A stretch of 5,358 nt of DNA from an uncultured Angelakisella sp. (GCA_947564495.1 CANOCD010000104.1:1-5358), one strand, 5' to 3'. Numbered from the stretch's first letter, positions 1 to 5,358 are shown. Notes: generated by a model not told the origin, from the letters alone. Translations and numbers: made by a program.

Positions 1-92
1 GCTCCTGCGGGAGCGACCAAAGGCTTCGCCTCTGGACTCTACCGCCCTTTGAAAAAGGGCGGCCCTAAACTTTGCCTGGCTCGATTGCCGGG
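1..92. repeat. Cluster of four hairpins, possibly a dispersed structured intergenic element
   Basis: Four inverted repeats lie almost end to end. The first is GCTCC (1-5) with GGAGC (10-14). The second is CCAAAGGC (17-24) with GCCTCTGG (28-35), an 8-bp stem with one mismatch on the plus strand that becomes a G-U wobble on the minus strand. The third is CCGCCCTTT (42-50) with AAAGGGCGG (54-62), a perfect 9-bp stem. The fourth is CCTGGC (75-80) with GCCGGG (87-92), with one G-U pair on the plus strand. The cluster sits just downstream of the large minus-strand gene, so it may form its 3' end, but no T-tract follows any stem on that strand. The left edge may be cut by the window. No coding sequence is supported here. 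Confidence 0.55.
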
Positions 93-104
93 TCGTGCTA
101 TGCC

Positions 105-3100
105 TTACCCCTTCAACAGCGCCACCAGCACCTGGACCACCGCCCAGAACAACTGGTACACCGCCAGCGTCACCCAGGTCAGCGCCGGCATCCCCCCCGT
201 AAACGCAAAGAAGGTCACCAGCGCAAACCCCACCACCACCGACAGCAGGATCAGCGCCGTCTCAATGGTCAAAGCAGCGTCGCAGCTCCGGGCCGCCGCC
301 ACCCCCCGCACATAGGAGGAGGGTTCCCCGTTGTGGATCATCCCCGCCTTGGTCTTGGCCTTGGGGTCCAGGTACTTGTCCATTTCCCGGTGAAGGGAGG
401 CCGGCATCACCTTAACAAGCTCCTTGGGGAAGTTGTAGATCTGACTGATCCGCCCCTCGGTGACATTGGGGTCGGTGGTGTAGACGCAGACGGCAATGTC
501 CCGGTCCGCCAGCAGCTCCAGCGCCCGGCGCATCTGCTTATCCCCCTTGTAGCTGAGGACGCAGACCCCCGCTGCCTGCCCGGAGTTGGAGATATACAGC
601 AGCTGTTTCCCCTGCCCCTGCTGTTCCTCGTATTCCATAGGCGGGATGGAAACCCCGTAAGCCTTCATCAGTTCCCGGTTGCCGATGAGCACCCGCCGCC
701 CGTTGACCCAGGCGGAGACCCCCTTGCCGTCCTCGCAGACGAAGCTCTCGGTCTCCCGCAGCAGGCTCTTGTCCGGCACCATCTCCAGGAAGATCTGGGT
801 CAGGGTGCTGCCGCACTGGCTCAGGACGCTGGCGATGTCCAGGATCACCTCGTCCATGGGGGTGCGGTTAAAGGGCTTGATGGCGTGGAGGGTGACGCTC
901 TCCGGCGGGAACAGGTCGTATCCCCGGAGGAGGACGCCGTTGGCCTCGGCAAACTGGTTCACCGCCGAGTACCCGCAGAGGGTGGCTCCCCACCGGTCCA
1001 GCCTGCGGTTGGTCAGGGTGATGGGCAGGTTGGCTGCGATGACCCCCGCCATGGGGGCGGTGATGCACAGCGCCGCCGTAAAGACGCAGGCCGAGGTGAA
1101 GATGTCGTGGTGGAAGGGGTAGGAGACCAGGGCCATCACCAGGGCCGCCGCCGCCGTCATGGGGGCGATGATCTTGGAGACGTCCTCCGCCTTGCTTTCG
1201 GAGAAAGCCTGGTCCATAAAGGCGGAGATCCCCGAGGCCCGGGTGAAGTAGGCGATCTCCGGCTCCCCGTCGATGACGTCCCGGCCCAGCTTGTCCGCCA
1301 GCGTCTCGTCCTCGATGACGGCGGCGGTGTGCTTGGCCCCCTCCTTGGCGATGAGCCGGTAGCTGGCGGCGATCCTCCCCCGGAGGATCAGCTTGCCGAT
1401 GGTGTTGAAGAAGAGGAGCAGCGCCGCCATGGGCAGGTAGAGGTTGGCCGAGTAGTGCTCCATCATCTCCGGCCGCAGGGCCATGTAGGAGCCCTGGACC
1501 AGGCAGGCGAACACCCCGATGGCGCTGTAGCTGTCGTTGTTGGGGCGCAGGCAGAACAGGGAGATGATGCCGCCCCCCACCGTGTTCCCCGACACCAGGG
1601 CCGAAAGGGCCACCAGCCCCACCTCCAGCCAAAGGAGATGGGTGGGGTTTTCGTAGAAGTATTCCGGGATGGGCAGCTCCCGCCCCGGGGCCAGCATGAG
1701 GTAGATGACCCCGGCGGCGCAAAGGAGATTCACCACCAGCCGGATGATGAGCCCTGTTTTCATCCCCTGGAGCTGGGCCAGGATGCGGGCCCGGGAGGCC
1801 CGGGGGTCCCCCTCCGCCTCCCGGCGGCGGGAGCGGGGCTCCTCCTCCTGGTCCTCCCGCTCCTCCCGGTTTTCCCGGGCAAGGCGGCCCTGGGAGCGGC
1901 GGGGGCGTTCCTCCTCCTCCGCCCCAAAGGCGATGGGATTCTTAGGCCGGCCCCCCTTGGCCTCCTCCCCGAAGCCCAGGAGGGCGGTCCGGCCCTCGGC
2001 GGCCTCCGGCTCGGCCTGGGCGGCCCGGGCCGTTGTTTTCAGGATCTGATCCTCGAACCGTTCGGTGTCGCTCTTCCCGCCGGGGAGGCCTCGGGGGGCG
2101 TCGGCGGCCCCGCCGATCTCAGGCTGGCCCTCCTCCTTCCAAAGGGGGCGGACCGGGTTCCGGCGGCTCTCGGGGCGCCGGGGGGCGGGGGTCTCCTCCC
2201 CTTCCTCCCACAGGGGGCGGCCAGGGGCGGCTGGGCGGGCCGGCTGGGGAGCGGCGGGCTCCTCCTCCCACATGGCCCGGGCGGGCGGGGCAGCTTGGGC
2301 GGTCTCCCCCTGAGCCCCCCTGGGGCTCCGCCGGGGAGGCTCGTCCTCCTCCCACATCGTCCGGGCGGGGGCGGTCCCCCGAGGGGGCTCCCGCCGGGGT
2401 TTTCTCACCGGGGCGGTATCCGCCGCCTGCCACAGGTCGTCCAGGGTGGGGGCGGGGGCCGGTCCCTCGGGGAGGTCCAGCTTCACCGGCGGGAAGTATT
2501 CCCGCTGGGGCTCCGGCTCCTCCCGGTCGGTGAGCCCCCGGATCTCCCCGATCTCCTCCAGCTCCCCATAGGCCCGGAGGTCCGGCTTCTCCCGCCGGGG
2601 CTTGGGCCGGGGGGGACGCTTCTCCTCCTCCGGCCAGGAGGCGGCGATGGCCCGCCGGTAGTCCTCCGCCGGGGGCTCCTGCCGGGCGGTCCTCCGCCGG
2701 GGGGGCTGGTATTCTTCCTCGTCCTCCTCGGGCCAGTCGGCACGGGCGGGACGGCGGCGCTCCTCCGCCCGGGGTTCCTCCTGGCGGGAGGTTCTCCGGC
2801 GGGGGGGCTGGTATTCTTCCTCATCCTCCTCGGGCCAGTCGGCACGGGCGGGACGGCGGCGCTCCTCCGCCCGGGGCTCCTCCTGGCGGGAGGCTCTCCG
2901 GCGGGGGGGCTCGTATTCCTCCTCATCCTCCTCCGGCCAGTCGGCACGGGCAGGACGGCGGCGCTCCTCCGCCCGGGGCTCCTCCTGGCGGGAGGCCCTC
3001 CGGCGGGGGGGCTGGTATTCCTCCTCGTCCTCCTCCGGCCAGTCGGTCCGGGCAAGACGGCGGCGCTCCTCCACCCGGGGCTCCTCCTGGCGGGAGGCCC

Positions 3101-3359
3101 TCCGGCGGGGGGGCTCGTATTCTTCCTCATCCTCCTCCGGCCAGTCGGCACGGGCGGGACGGCGGCGCTCCTCCGCCCGGGGCTCCTCCCTGGGGGCGGT
3201 CCTCCGGCGGGGAGGCTGGTACTCCACCACGTCCTCCTCGGGGAACTCCTCCCGGGGGGCGGCGGCCCGGGGTCTCCGCTGCTCCGGCGGGGGGGTATCC
3301 TCCTGCTTTCTGCGGAACTCCCGGAGGATGTCATCGACGTTGTAATTTCTATCCGGCAC
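105..3359 (-). CDS. Large membrane protein: repetitive charged N-terminal tail fused to a degenerate P-type ATPase-like module
   Basis: No named family is recognised. The start is GTG at 3357-3359, with GGGAGGT (plus 3367-3373) 7 nt upstream; the stop is TAA. Residues 1-530 are Arg/Glu/Pro-rich and probably disordered, with five 34-residue repeats (49-218) and a second Trp-motif array (331-410). Residues 535-1084 follow the P1B-ATPase plan: TM segments near 535-557, 574-603, 611-628, 640-659, 733-748, 753-780, 1033-1053 and 1057-1081. A short loop (660-730) sits at the A-domain position and a large cytosolic domain (about 784-1030) at the P/N position. N-domain-like features remain: G878-K-G880 and GRRVLIGN (887-894). 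The catalytic motifs are altered: AIKPFNRT (826-833) at the DKTGT position, TTDPN (961-965) at TGDN, HNGEPSS (1009-1015) at GDGxNDxP, and no TGE. I infer a non-pumping pseudo-ATPase, perhaps sensory or scaffolding. The reading frame is certain; the homology is by eye. Confidence 0.85.
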   Translation of the reverse strand: MPDRNYNVDDILREFRRKQEDTPPPEQRRPRAAAPREEFPEEDVVEYQPPRRRTAPREEPRAEERRRPARADWPEEDEEEYEPPRRRASRQEEPRVEERRRLARTDWPEEDEEEYQPPRRRASRQEEPRAEERRRPARADWPEEDEEEYEPPRRRASRQEEPRAEERRRPARADWPEEDEEEYQPPRRRTSRQEEPRAEERRRPARADWPEEDEEEYQPPRRRTARQEPPAEDYRRAIAASWPEEEKRPPRPKPRREKPDLRAYGELEEIGEIRGLTDREEPEPQREYFPPVKLDLPEGPAPAPTLDDLWQAADTAPVRKPRREPPRGTAPARTMWEEDEPPRRSPRGAQGETAQAAPPARAMWEEEPAAPQPARPAAPGRPLWEEGEETPAPRRPESRRNPVRPLWKEEGQPEIGGAADAPRGLPGGKSDTERFEDQILKTTARAAQAEPEAAEGRTALLGFGEEAKGGRPKNPIAFGAEEEERPRRSQGRLARENREEREDQEEEPRSRRREAEGDPRASRARILAQLQGMKTGLIIRLVVNLLCAAGVIYLMLAPGRELPIPEYFYENPTHLLWLEVGLVALSALVSGNTVGGGIISLFCLRPNNDSYSAIGVFACLVQGSYMALRPEMMEHYSANLYLPMAALLLFFNTIGKLILRGRIAASYRLIAKEGAKHTAAVIEDETLADKLGRDVIDGEPEIAYFTRASGISAFMDQAFSESKAEDVSKIIAPMTAAAALVMALVSYPFHHDIFTSACVFTAALCITAPMAGVIAANLPITLTNRRLDRWGATLCGYSAVNQFAEANGVLLRGYDLFPPESVTLHAIKPFNRTPMDEVILDIASVLSQCGSTLTQIFLEMVPDKSLLRETESFVCEDGKGVSAWVNGRRVLIGNRELMKAYGVSIPPMEYEEQQGQGKQLLYISNSGQAAGVCVLSYKGDKQMRRALELLADRDIAVCVYTTDPNVTEGRISQIYNFPKELVKVMPASLHREMDKYLDPKAKTKAGMIHNGEPSSYVRGVAAARSCDAALTIETALILLSVVVGFALVTFFAFTGGMPALTWVTLAVYQLFWAVVQVLVALLKG
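2130..2369 (-). repeat. Second, irregular array of Trp-Glu-Glu motifs in the same protein
   Basis: Residues 331-410 carry four copies of a short motif of the form P-x-R-x-[ML]-W-[EK]-E, with Trp at 336, 364, 384 and 407 (spacings 28, 20 and 23). The first two copies (PARTMWEED and PARAMWEEE) closely resemble the PARADWPEED core of the 34-residue repeats upstream. This suggests a shared short linear motif, P-x-R-x-x-W-(P)-E-E, not just compositional bias. The linkers between copies are Pro/Arg/Ala-rich and not conserved. A looser relative, LDDLWQAAD, has Trp310. Confidence 0.7.
2706..3215 (-). repeat. Five tandem 102-bp (34-residue) repeats inside the large membrane protein gene
   Basis: Five in-register units cover residues 49-218, each running from PPRRR to EEDEEEY plus Q or E. 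The invariant Trp residues fall at 73, 107, 141, 175 and 209, exactly 34 apart. A decayed sixth copy follows, with Trp242. A typical unit has 9 Arg and 11 acidic residues and no Lys. At DNA level the two units at 2706-2807 and 2808-2909 differ at only 3 of 102 positions. The next pair differs at about 5, so the array has expanded or been homogenised recently. The outermost unit (3114-3215) is the most divergent in its first third, as expected at an array edge. The unit length is a multiple of three, so copy-number change keeps the frame. Confidence 0.95.
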
Positions 3360-4128
3360 TGTTCTGACCTCCCTGTATGGCCCGGAGGCCCAGGCGCTGG
3401 CGGGCCACCTCGTATAGGACGATCCCCGCCGCCACCGAGGCGTTGAGGGAATTGATCTTTCCGTTCATGGGAAGGGAGACGACCACGTCGCACTTTTCCT
3501 TGACCAGGCGGCTGACCCCGTTCCCCTCGGAGCCCACCACCAGCCCCGCCGGCCCGGCGTAGTCCACCGAGCACCAGGGCTGGCCGTCCATATCGGCGCA
3601 GTAGAACCAGAGGCCCTTTTCCCGTTTCAGCTGGTCGATGAGGGCCGCCAGGTTGGGCACCCGGACCACCGGGAGATGGGCGGCGGCCCCCGCGGCGGCC
3701 TTGGCGGCGGCAGGGGTGAGCCCGGCGCTGTGCCGCTTGGGGATGATGACCCCGTGGGCCCCGGCGGCCTCGGCGGTGCGGATGATGGCCCCCAGGTTGT
3801 GGGGGTCCTCCACCCCGTCGGCCAGCACTACAAAGAGGGGCTCGTCCCCGGCCCGGGCGTAGACATCCGCCAGGGTGGCGTAGCTTTCGGCGGCGGGAGC
3901 GGCGGCCACCCCCTGGTGGTTCGCCATCCCGGAGAGGGCCTGGAGTTTTTCCGGGGCGACCTCCTTGACGGGGACCCCCCGGTCCCTGGCCAGGGCGATG
4001 ATCCGCCCCAGGGGGCCCTTTTGCAGCCCGGTTTGGATATAGACGCACTCCACCTCCCGTGGGGAGCGGAGGAGTTCCAGGACGGGGTTGCGCCCGGCGA
4101 TGATGTCGGTTTTCGGCTTTTCGTTCAT
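3349..4128 (-). CDS. rlmB: 23S rRNA (guanosine-2'-O-)-methyltransferase, RlmB/TrmH family
   Basis: This 259-residue SPOUT-class enzyme transfers a methyl group from S-adenosylmethionine to a ribose 2'-OH, by family knowledge in 23S rRNA. The N-terminal L30e-like substrate-binding domain spans about residues 7-80 and includes AGRNPVLELL. The catalytic domain shows motif 1 NLGAIIRTAEAAGAHG (N111, R117), motif 2 VVGSEGNG (197-204; E201) and motif 3 SLPMNGKINSLNASVA (218-233; N229). These form the trefoil-knot SAM site and look intact. The length is close to that of B. subtilis YacO. The ATG at 4126-4128 is chosen because AGGAAG lies 7 nt upstream. A longer in-frame TTG start at 4185 would lie upstream of the predicted -10. 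The stop overlaps the next gene's start by 11 nt, implying co-translation. The usual Firmicute neighbours (cysS, mrnC) are not next to it. TrmH-type tRNA specificity cannot be fully excluded. Confidence 0.93.
   Translation of the reverse strand: MNEKPKTDIIAGRNPVLELLRSPREVECVYIQTGLQKGPLGRIIALARDRGVPVKEVAPEKLQALSGMANHQGVAAAPAAESYATLADVYARAGDEPLFVVLADGVEDPHNLGAIIRTAEAAGAHGVIIPKRHSAGLTPAAAKAAAGAAAHLPVVRVPNLAALIDQLKREKGLWFYCADMDGQPWCSVDYAGPAGLVVGSEGNGVSRLVKEKCDVVVSLPMNGKINSLNASVAAGIVLYEVARQRLGLRAIQGGQNSAG
3367..3373 (-). promoter_or_regulatory. Ribosome binding site fixing the GTG start of the large membrane protein
   Basis: On the minus strand the site reads GGGAGGT, 7 nt before the GTG at 3357-3359. 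It lies inside the 3' end of rlmB. Ribosomes finishing rlmB at 3349-3351 would overrun this start by only a few bases, a classic layout for translational coupling. Confidence 0.75.
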
Positions 4129-4173
4129 AGCGGTGCTTCCTATCTCGAATGTGGGTTTGGTATTATTAGGAAT

Positions 4174-4182
4174 AGTATAGCA
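4174..4182 (-). promoter_or_regulatory. Extended -10 promoter for rlmB and the downstream gene
   Basis: On the minus strand this reads TGCTATACT, a TGn extension followed by a 5/6 match to the TATAAT box. No good -35 hexamer lies at 16-18 bp; that position holds a T-tract (plus 4196-4202). This is typical of extended -10 promoters, which tolerate weak -35 elements. Transcription would start near 4165-4168, leaving a leader of roughly 40 nt before the rlmB ATG. Confidence 0.55.
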
Positions 4183-4221
4183 CAAAGCGGGGGAGAAAAA
4201 AAGACCTTTCTACCCCCCTGT

Positions 4222-4250
4222 TTGCATAACCCCCAAAAATATAGTAAAAT
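4222..4250 (+). promoter_or_regulatory. Candidate promoter of the AraC-family regulator gene
   Basis: TTGCAT (4222-4227) and TAAAAT (4245-4250) are separated by exactly 17 bp. An alternative -10, TATAGT (4240-4245), overlaps it. The -10 matches consensus at 5 of 6 positions and the -35 at 3 of 6. Transcription would start near 4257, just before the leader hairpin. The promoter is divergent from the rlmB promoter, with the two -10 boxes about 65 bp apart, so one bound regulator could affect both. Confidence 0.55.
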
Positions 4251-4261
4251 CAAAGCAACCC

Positions 4262-4280
4262 CCCGGCGGCCCCCGCCGGG
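4262..4280 (+). promoter_or_regulatory. GC-rich leader stem-loop upstream of the AraC-family gene
   Basis: CCCGGCGG (4262-4269) pairs perfectly with CCGCCGGG (4273-4280) around a CCC loop. It sits within a few bases of the predicted 5' end of the mRNA and 7 nt before the Shine-Dalgarno sequence. No T-tract follows, so it is not an intrinsic terminator. It may protect the mRNA 5' end; no aptamer is recognised. Confidence 0.6.
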
Positions 4281-4287
4281 CCAAGGC

Positions 4288-4295
4288 AAGGAGGT
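4288..4295 (+). promoter_or_regulatory. Strong Shine-Dalgarno sequence for the AraC-family gene
   Basis: AAGGAGGT is a near-perfect anti-16S match, 6 nt before the ATG at 4302. It fixes the start codon. Confidence 0.85.
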
Positions 4296-4301
4296 ATCCC
4301 T

Positions 4302-5126
4302 ATGGACCGGCGCCCCTACCCGCCCCTCTCCTTTCTGCCGGAGACCCCGCCCCGGCTGGCTTATGTCTCCCAGGACCGGTACAGCAAGGACTGGAACTCC
4401 AGCCTCCATACCCACGGCTGCGCCGAGCTGTTCTTCATCACCAACGGCCACGGGCGGTTCCGCACCCGGCGGGAGGAGTTTCCCGTGGCCATCCACGACG
4501 CCGTCATCGTCAACGCCAATGTCCCCCATACCGAGGCGAGCCAGCCGGAAAGCCCCCTGGAGTACACCGTCCTGGGGGTGGAGGGGCTGGAGACCCTTGC
4601 CGGGGCGGAGGGCTACACCATGCTCCACCTCCACACCGGCTGGGAGGAGCTGATGGCCTGCCTGGCGCTGATCCTCCGGGAGACCGGGGAGGCCCTGCCC
4701 GGCCACGAGCAGGTCTGCCGGGACCTGCTGGAGGTGGTGCTCATCCGGCTGGGGCGGCAGCAGGACGCCGGGCTTTCCGGGGACGCCGCCGGGACCCGGT
4801 CCAGCCGGGAGTGCGCTTTGGTGCGGCGGTACATCGACAACCACTTCAAGGAGGACCTGAACCTGGACCAGCTGGCCCGGCTGGCCCATCTGAACAAATA
4901 CTACCTGGCCCACGCCTTCCGGCGGGAGTTCGGCGTCTCCCCCATCAACTACCTCATCGCCCGGCGTGTGGAGGAGAGCCGCTTTCTCCTCCGGGAGACC
5001 GACCACACCCTCTCCCTCATCGCCCAGATCCTGGGATTTTCCTCCCTCAGCTACTTTTCCCAGTGCTTCCGCCGGGTGGAGGGCGTCACCCCCCTGGCCT
5101 ACCGGCAGCAATACCGCCAGCGGTAG
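4302..5126 (+). CDS. AraC/XylS-family transcriptional regulator with N-terminal cupin sensor domain
   Basis: This is a 274-residue cytoplasmic DNA-binding regulator. The N-terminal half (about 30-110) has an AraC-type cupin pattern: HTHGCAELFFITNGHG (36-51), a Gly/Arg strand, then NANVPHTE (71-78). H36, H38, E42 and H76 sit where cupin ligand- or metal-binding residues are often found. The C-terminal domain (about 172-274) has two helix-turn-helix units. The first is around LDQLARLAHLNKYYLAHAF (188-206). The second is around TLSLIAQILGFSSLSYFSQC (236-255), followed by the family-typical FRRVEGVTPLAYR (256-268). The length is normal for one-domain-sensor AraC proteins. In Firmicutes, such regulators commonly activate an adjacent sugar-uptake or glycoside-utilisation operon. 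The gene beginning at 5336 is a candidate target (inference). The effector is unknown. Confidence 0.93.
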   Translation: MDRRPYPPLSFLPETPPRLAYVSQDRYSKDWNSSLHTHGCAELFFITNGHGRFRTRREEFPVAIHDAVIVNANVPHTEASQPESPLEYTVLGVEGLETLAGAEGYTMLHLHTGWEELMACLALILRETGEALPGHEQVCRDLLEVVLIRLGRQQDAGLSGDAAGTRSSRECALVRRYIDNHFKEDLNLDQLARLAHLNKYYLAHAFRREFGVSPINYLIARRVEESRFLLRETDHTLSLIAQILGFSSLSYFSQCFRRVEGVTPLAYRQQYRQR

Positions 5127-5237
5127 CCCTTGGAAAGGACTATCCATTTTGCCTATATCCGCCTAACAGCCTTTTGTAAAATTGGTTCAAAAAACAAGAA
5201 AAAAGCAATATCTCTAAAAAAATTCGCAACAAAGGGA

Positions 5238-5266
5238 TTGTTTCGGATCACGGGACAGGATATACT
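5238..5266 (+). promoter_or_regulatory. Candidate promoter of the gene starting at 5336
   Basis: TTGTTT (5238-5243) and TATACT (5261-5266) are separated by 17 bp. The -10 matches consensus at 5 of 6 positions and the -35 at only 3 of 6, which would suit a gene needing an activator such as the neighbouring AraC protein. The predicted start, near 5273, leaves a leader of about 60 nt. An AT-rich tract (about 5172-5222) lies upstream and could act as an UP-like element. Confidence 0.5.
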
Positions 5267-5278
5267 TGGATTTGGAAA

Positions 5279-5294
5279 GGCCGGTTTTCCGGCC
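5279..5294 (+). promoter_or_regulatory. Leader stem-loop before the gene at the right edge
   Basis: GGCCGG (5279-5284), a TTTT loop and CCGGCC (5289-5294) form a perfect 6-bp hairpin. No T-tract follows immediately, so a terminator is unlikely. A second, mutually exclusive pairing, GGAAA (5274-5278) with TTTCC (5286-5290), is possible. Confidence 0.5.
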
Positions 5295-5335
5295 CGCAAG
5301 AATCGTGTTTTCCCGAATTTGAATGAGGTTGACCC

Positions 5336-5358
5336 ATGAAAAAGTTTCTCAGCATCCT
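5336..5358 (+). CDS. Start of a truncated gene, probably for an exported protein
   Basis: The first seven codons give MKKFLSI, and the eighth begins CT, so it is Leu. GAGGT (5325-5329) lies 6 nt upstream. Two lysines followed by a hydrophobic run is the usual beginning of a signal peptide. Downstream of an AraC-family regulator on the same strand, an ABC-transporter solute-binding lipoprotein is a plausible guess. The window ends too early to test this or to see a lipobox. Confidence 0.6.

Noticed and set aside
42..62. Perfect 9-bp hairpin as an intrinsic terminator
   Set aside because: The stem is strong, but neither strand has a T-tract immediately after it, so a Rho-independent terminator is not supported by sequence alone.
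868..1722. A 284-codon minus-strand frame inside the ATPase-like region
   Set aside because: Its composition (His/Gly/Arg/Pro) is that of an out-of-frame read. The overlapping frame gives proper membrane helices.
2706..3215. CRISPR array
   Set aside because: The 102-bp units are contiguous, without unique spacers, and encode an in-frame protein repeat.
72..3446. A 1124-codon open frame on the plus strand opposite the large membrane protein gene
   Set aside because: It is an antisense shadow caused by GC-rich codon bias and in-frame repeats. It covers two unrelated minus-strand genes, has no recognisable domain and no ribosome binding site, and the opposite frame has clear TM segments and a Shine-Dalgarno.
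2483..4048. A 521-codon minus-strand frame spanning rlmB and the repeat array
   Set aside because: It is the wrong frame of two well-supported genes. The 102-bp repeat is stop-free in this frame too, which makes it long, and the product is Pro/Arg/Gly low complexity.
4129..4185. N-terminal extension of rlmB to a TTG at 4185
   Set aside because: It would begin upstream of the predicted -10 box and lacks a ribosome binding site. The extension does not match the family start, whereas the ATG at 4128 has AGGAAG at good spacing.
4140..5147. A 335-codon minus-strand frame opposite the AraC-family gene
   Set aside because: It is antisense to a gene with clear cupin and double helix-turn-helix motifs, and it would run across the divergent promoter region.
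5130..5339. A 69-codon plus-strand frame in the intergenic region after the AraC gene
   Set aside because: It starts at TTG without a Shine-Dalgarno, lies in AT-rich promoter-like sequence, and overlaps the better start at 5336.

Overview
The window looks like a piece of a GC-rich Gram-positive gut-type Clostridia chromosome. The codons are strongly GC-biased, the ribosome binding sites are AGGAGG-like, and the gene content fits Oscillospiraceae (Flavonifractor/Lawsonibacter-like). That placement is inferred from sequence style and was not tested by a search.

Layout. Positions 1-104 hold no gene but contain four closely packed hairpins. Positions 105-3359 (minus strand) encode a 1084-residue membrane protein. 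Its first half (about 530 residues) is a low-complexity, charge-rich tail with five 34-residue tandem repeats. Its second half has the layout of a P-type (P1B-like) ATPase in which every catalytic signature appears degenerate. Immediately upstream, overlapping by 11 bases, is rlmB (3349-4128, minus), a SPOUT-family 23S rRNA 2'-O-methyltransferase. The two minus-strand genes look like one operon driven from an extended -10 promoter around 4174-4182.

A divergent intergenic region (4129-4301) also carries a plus-strand promoter and a GC-rich leader hairpin for an AraC-family regulator (4302-5126). After it comes an AT-rich intergenic stretch (5127-5335) with a second candidate promoter and leader hairpin. 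At the right edge is the very start of a further gene (5336-5358+), whose first residues look like a signal peptide. It may be the regulator's target, for example a solute-binding lipoprotein, but only seven codons are visible.

The item most worth following up is the 1084-residue protein: a probable pseudo-P-type ATPase fused to a repetitive polyampholyte tail and translationally coupled to an rRNA methyltransferase. I do not recognise a named family for it.
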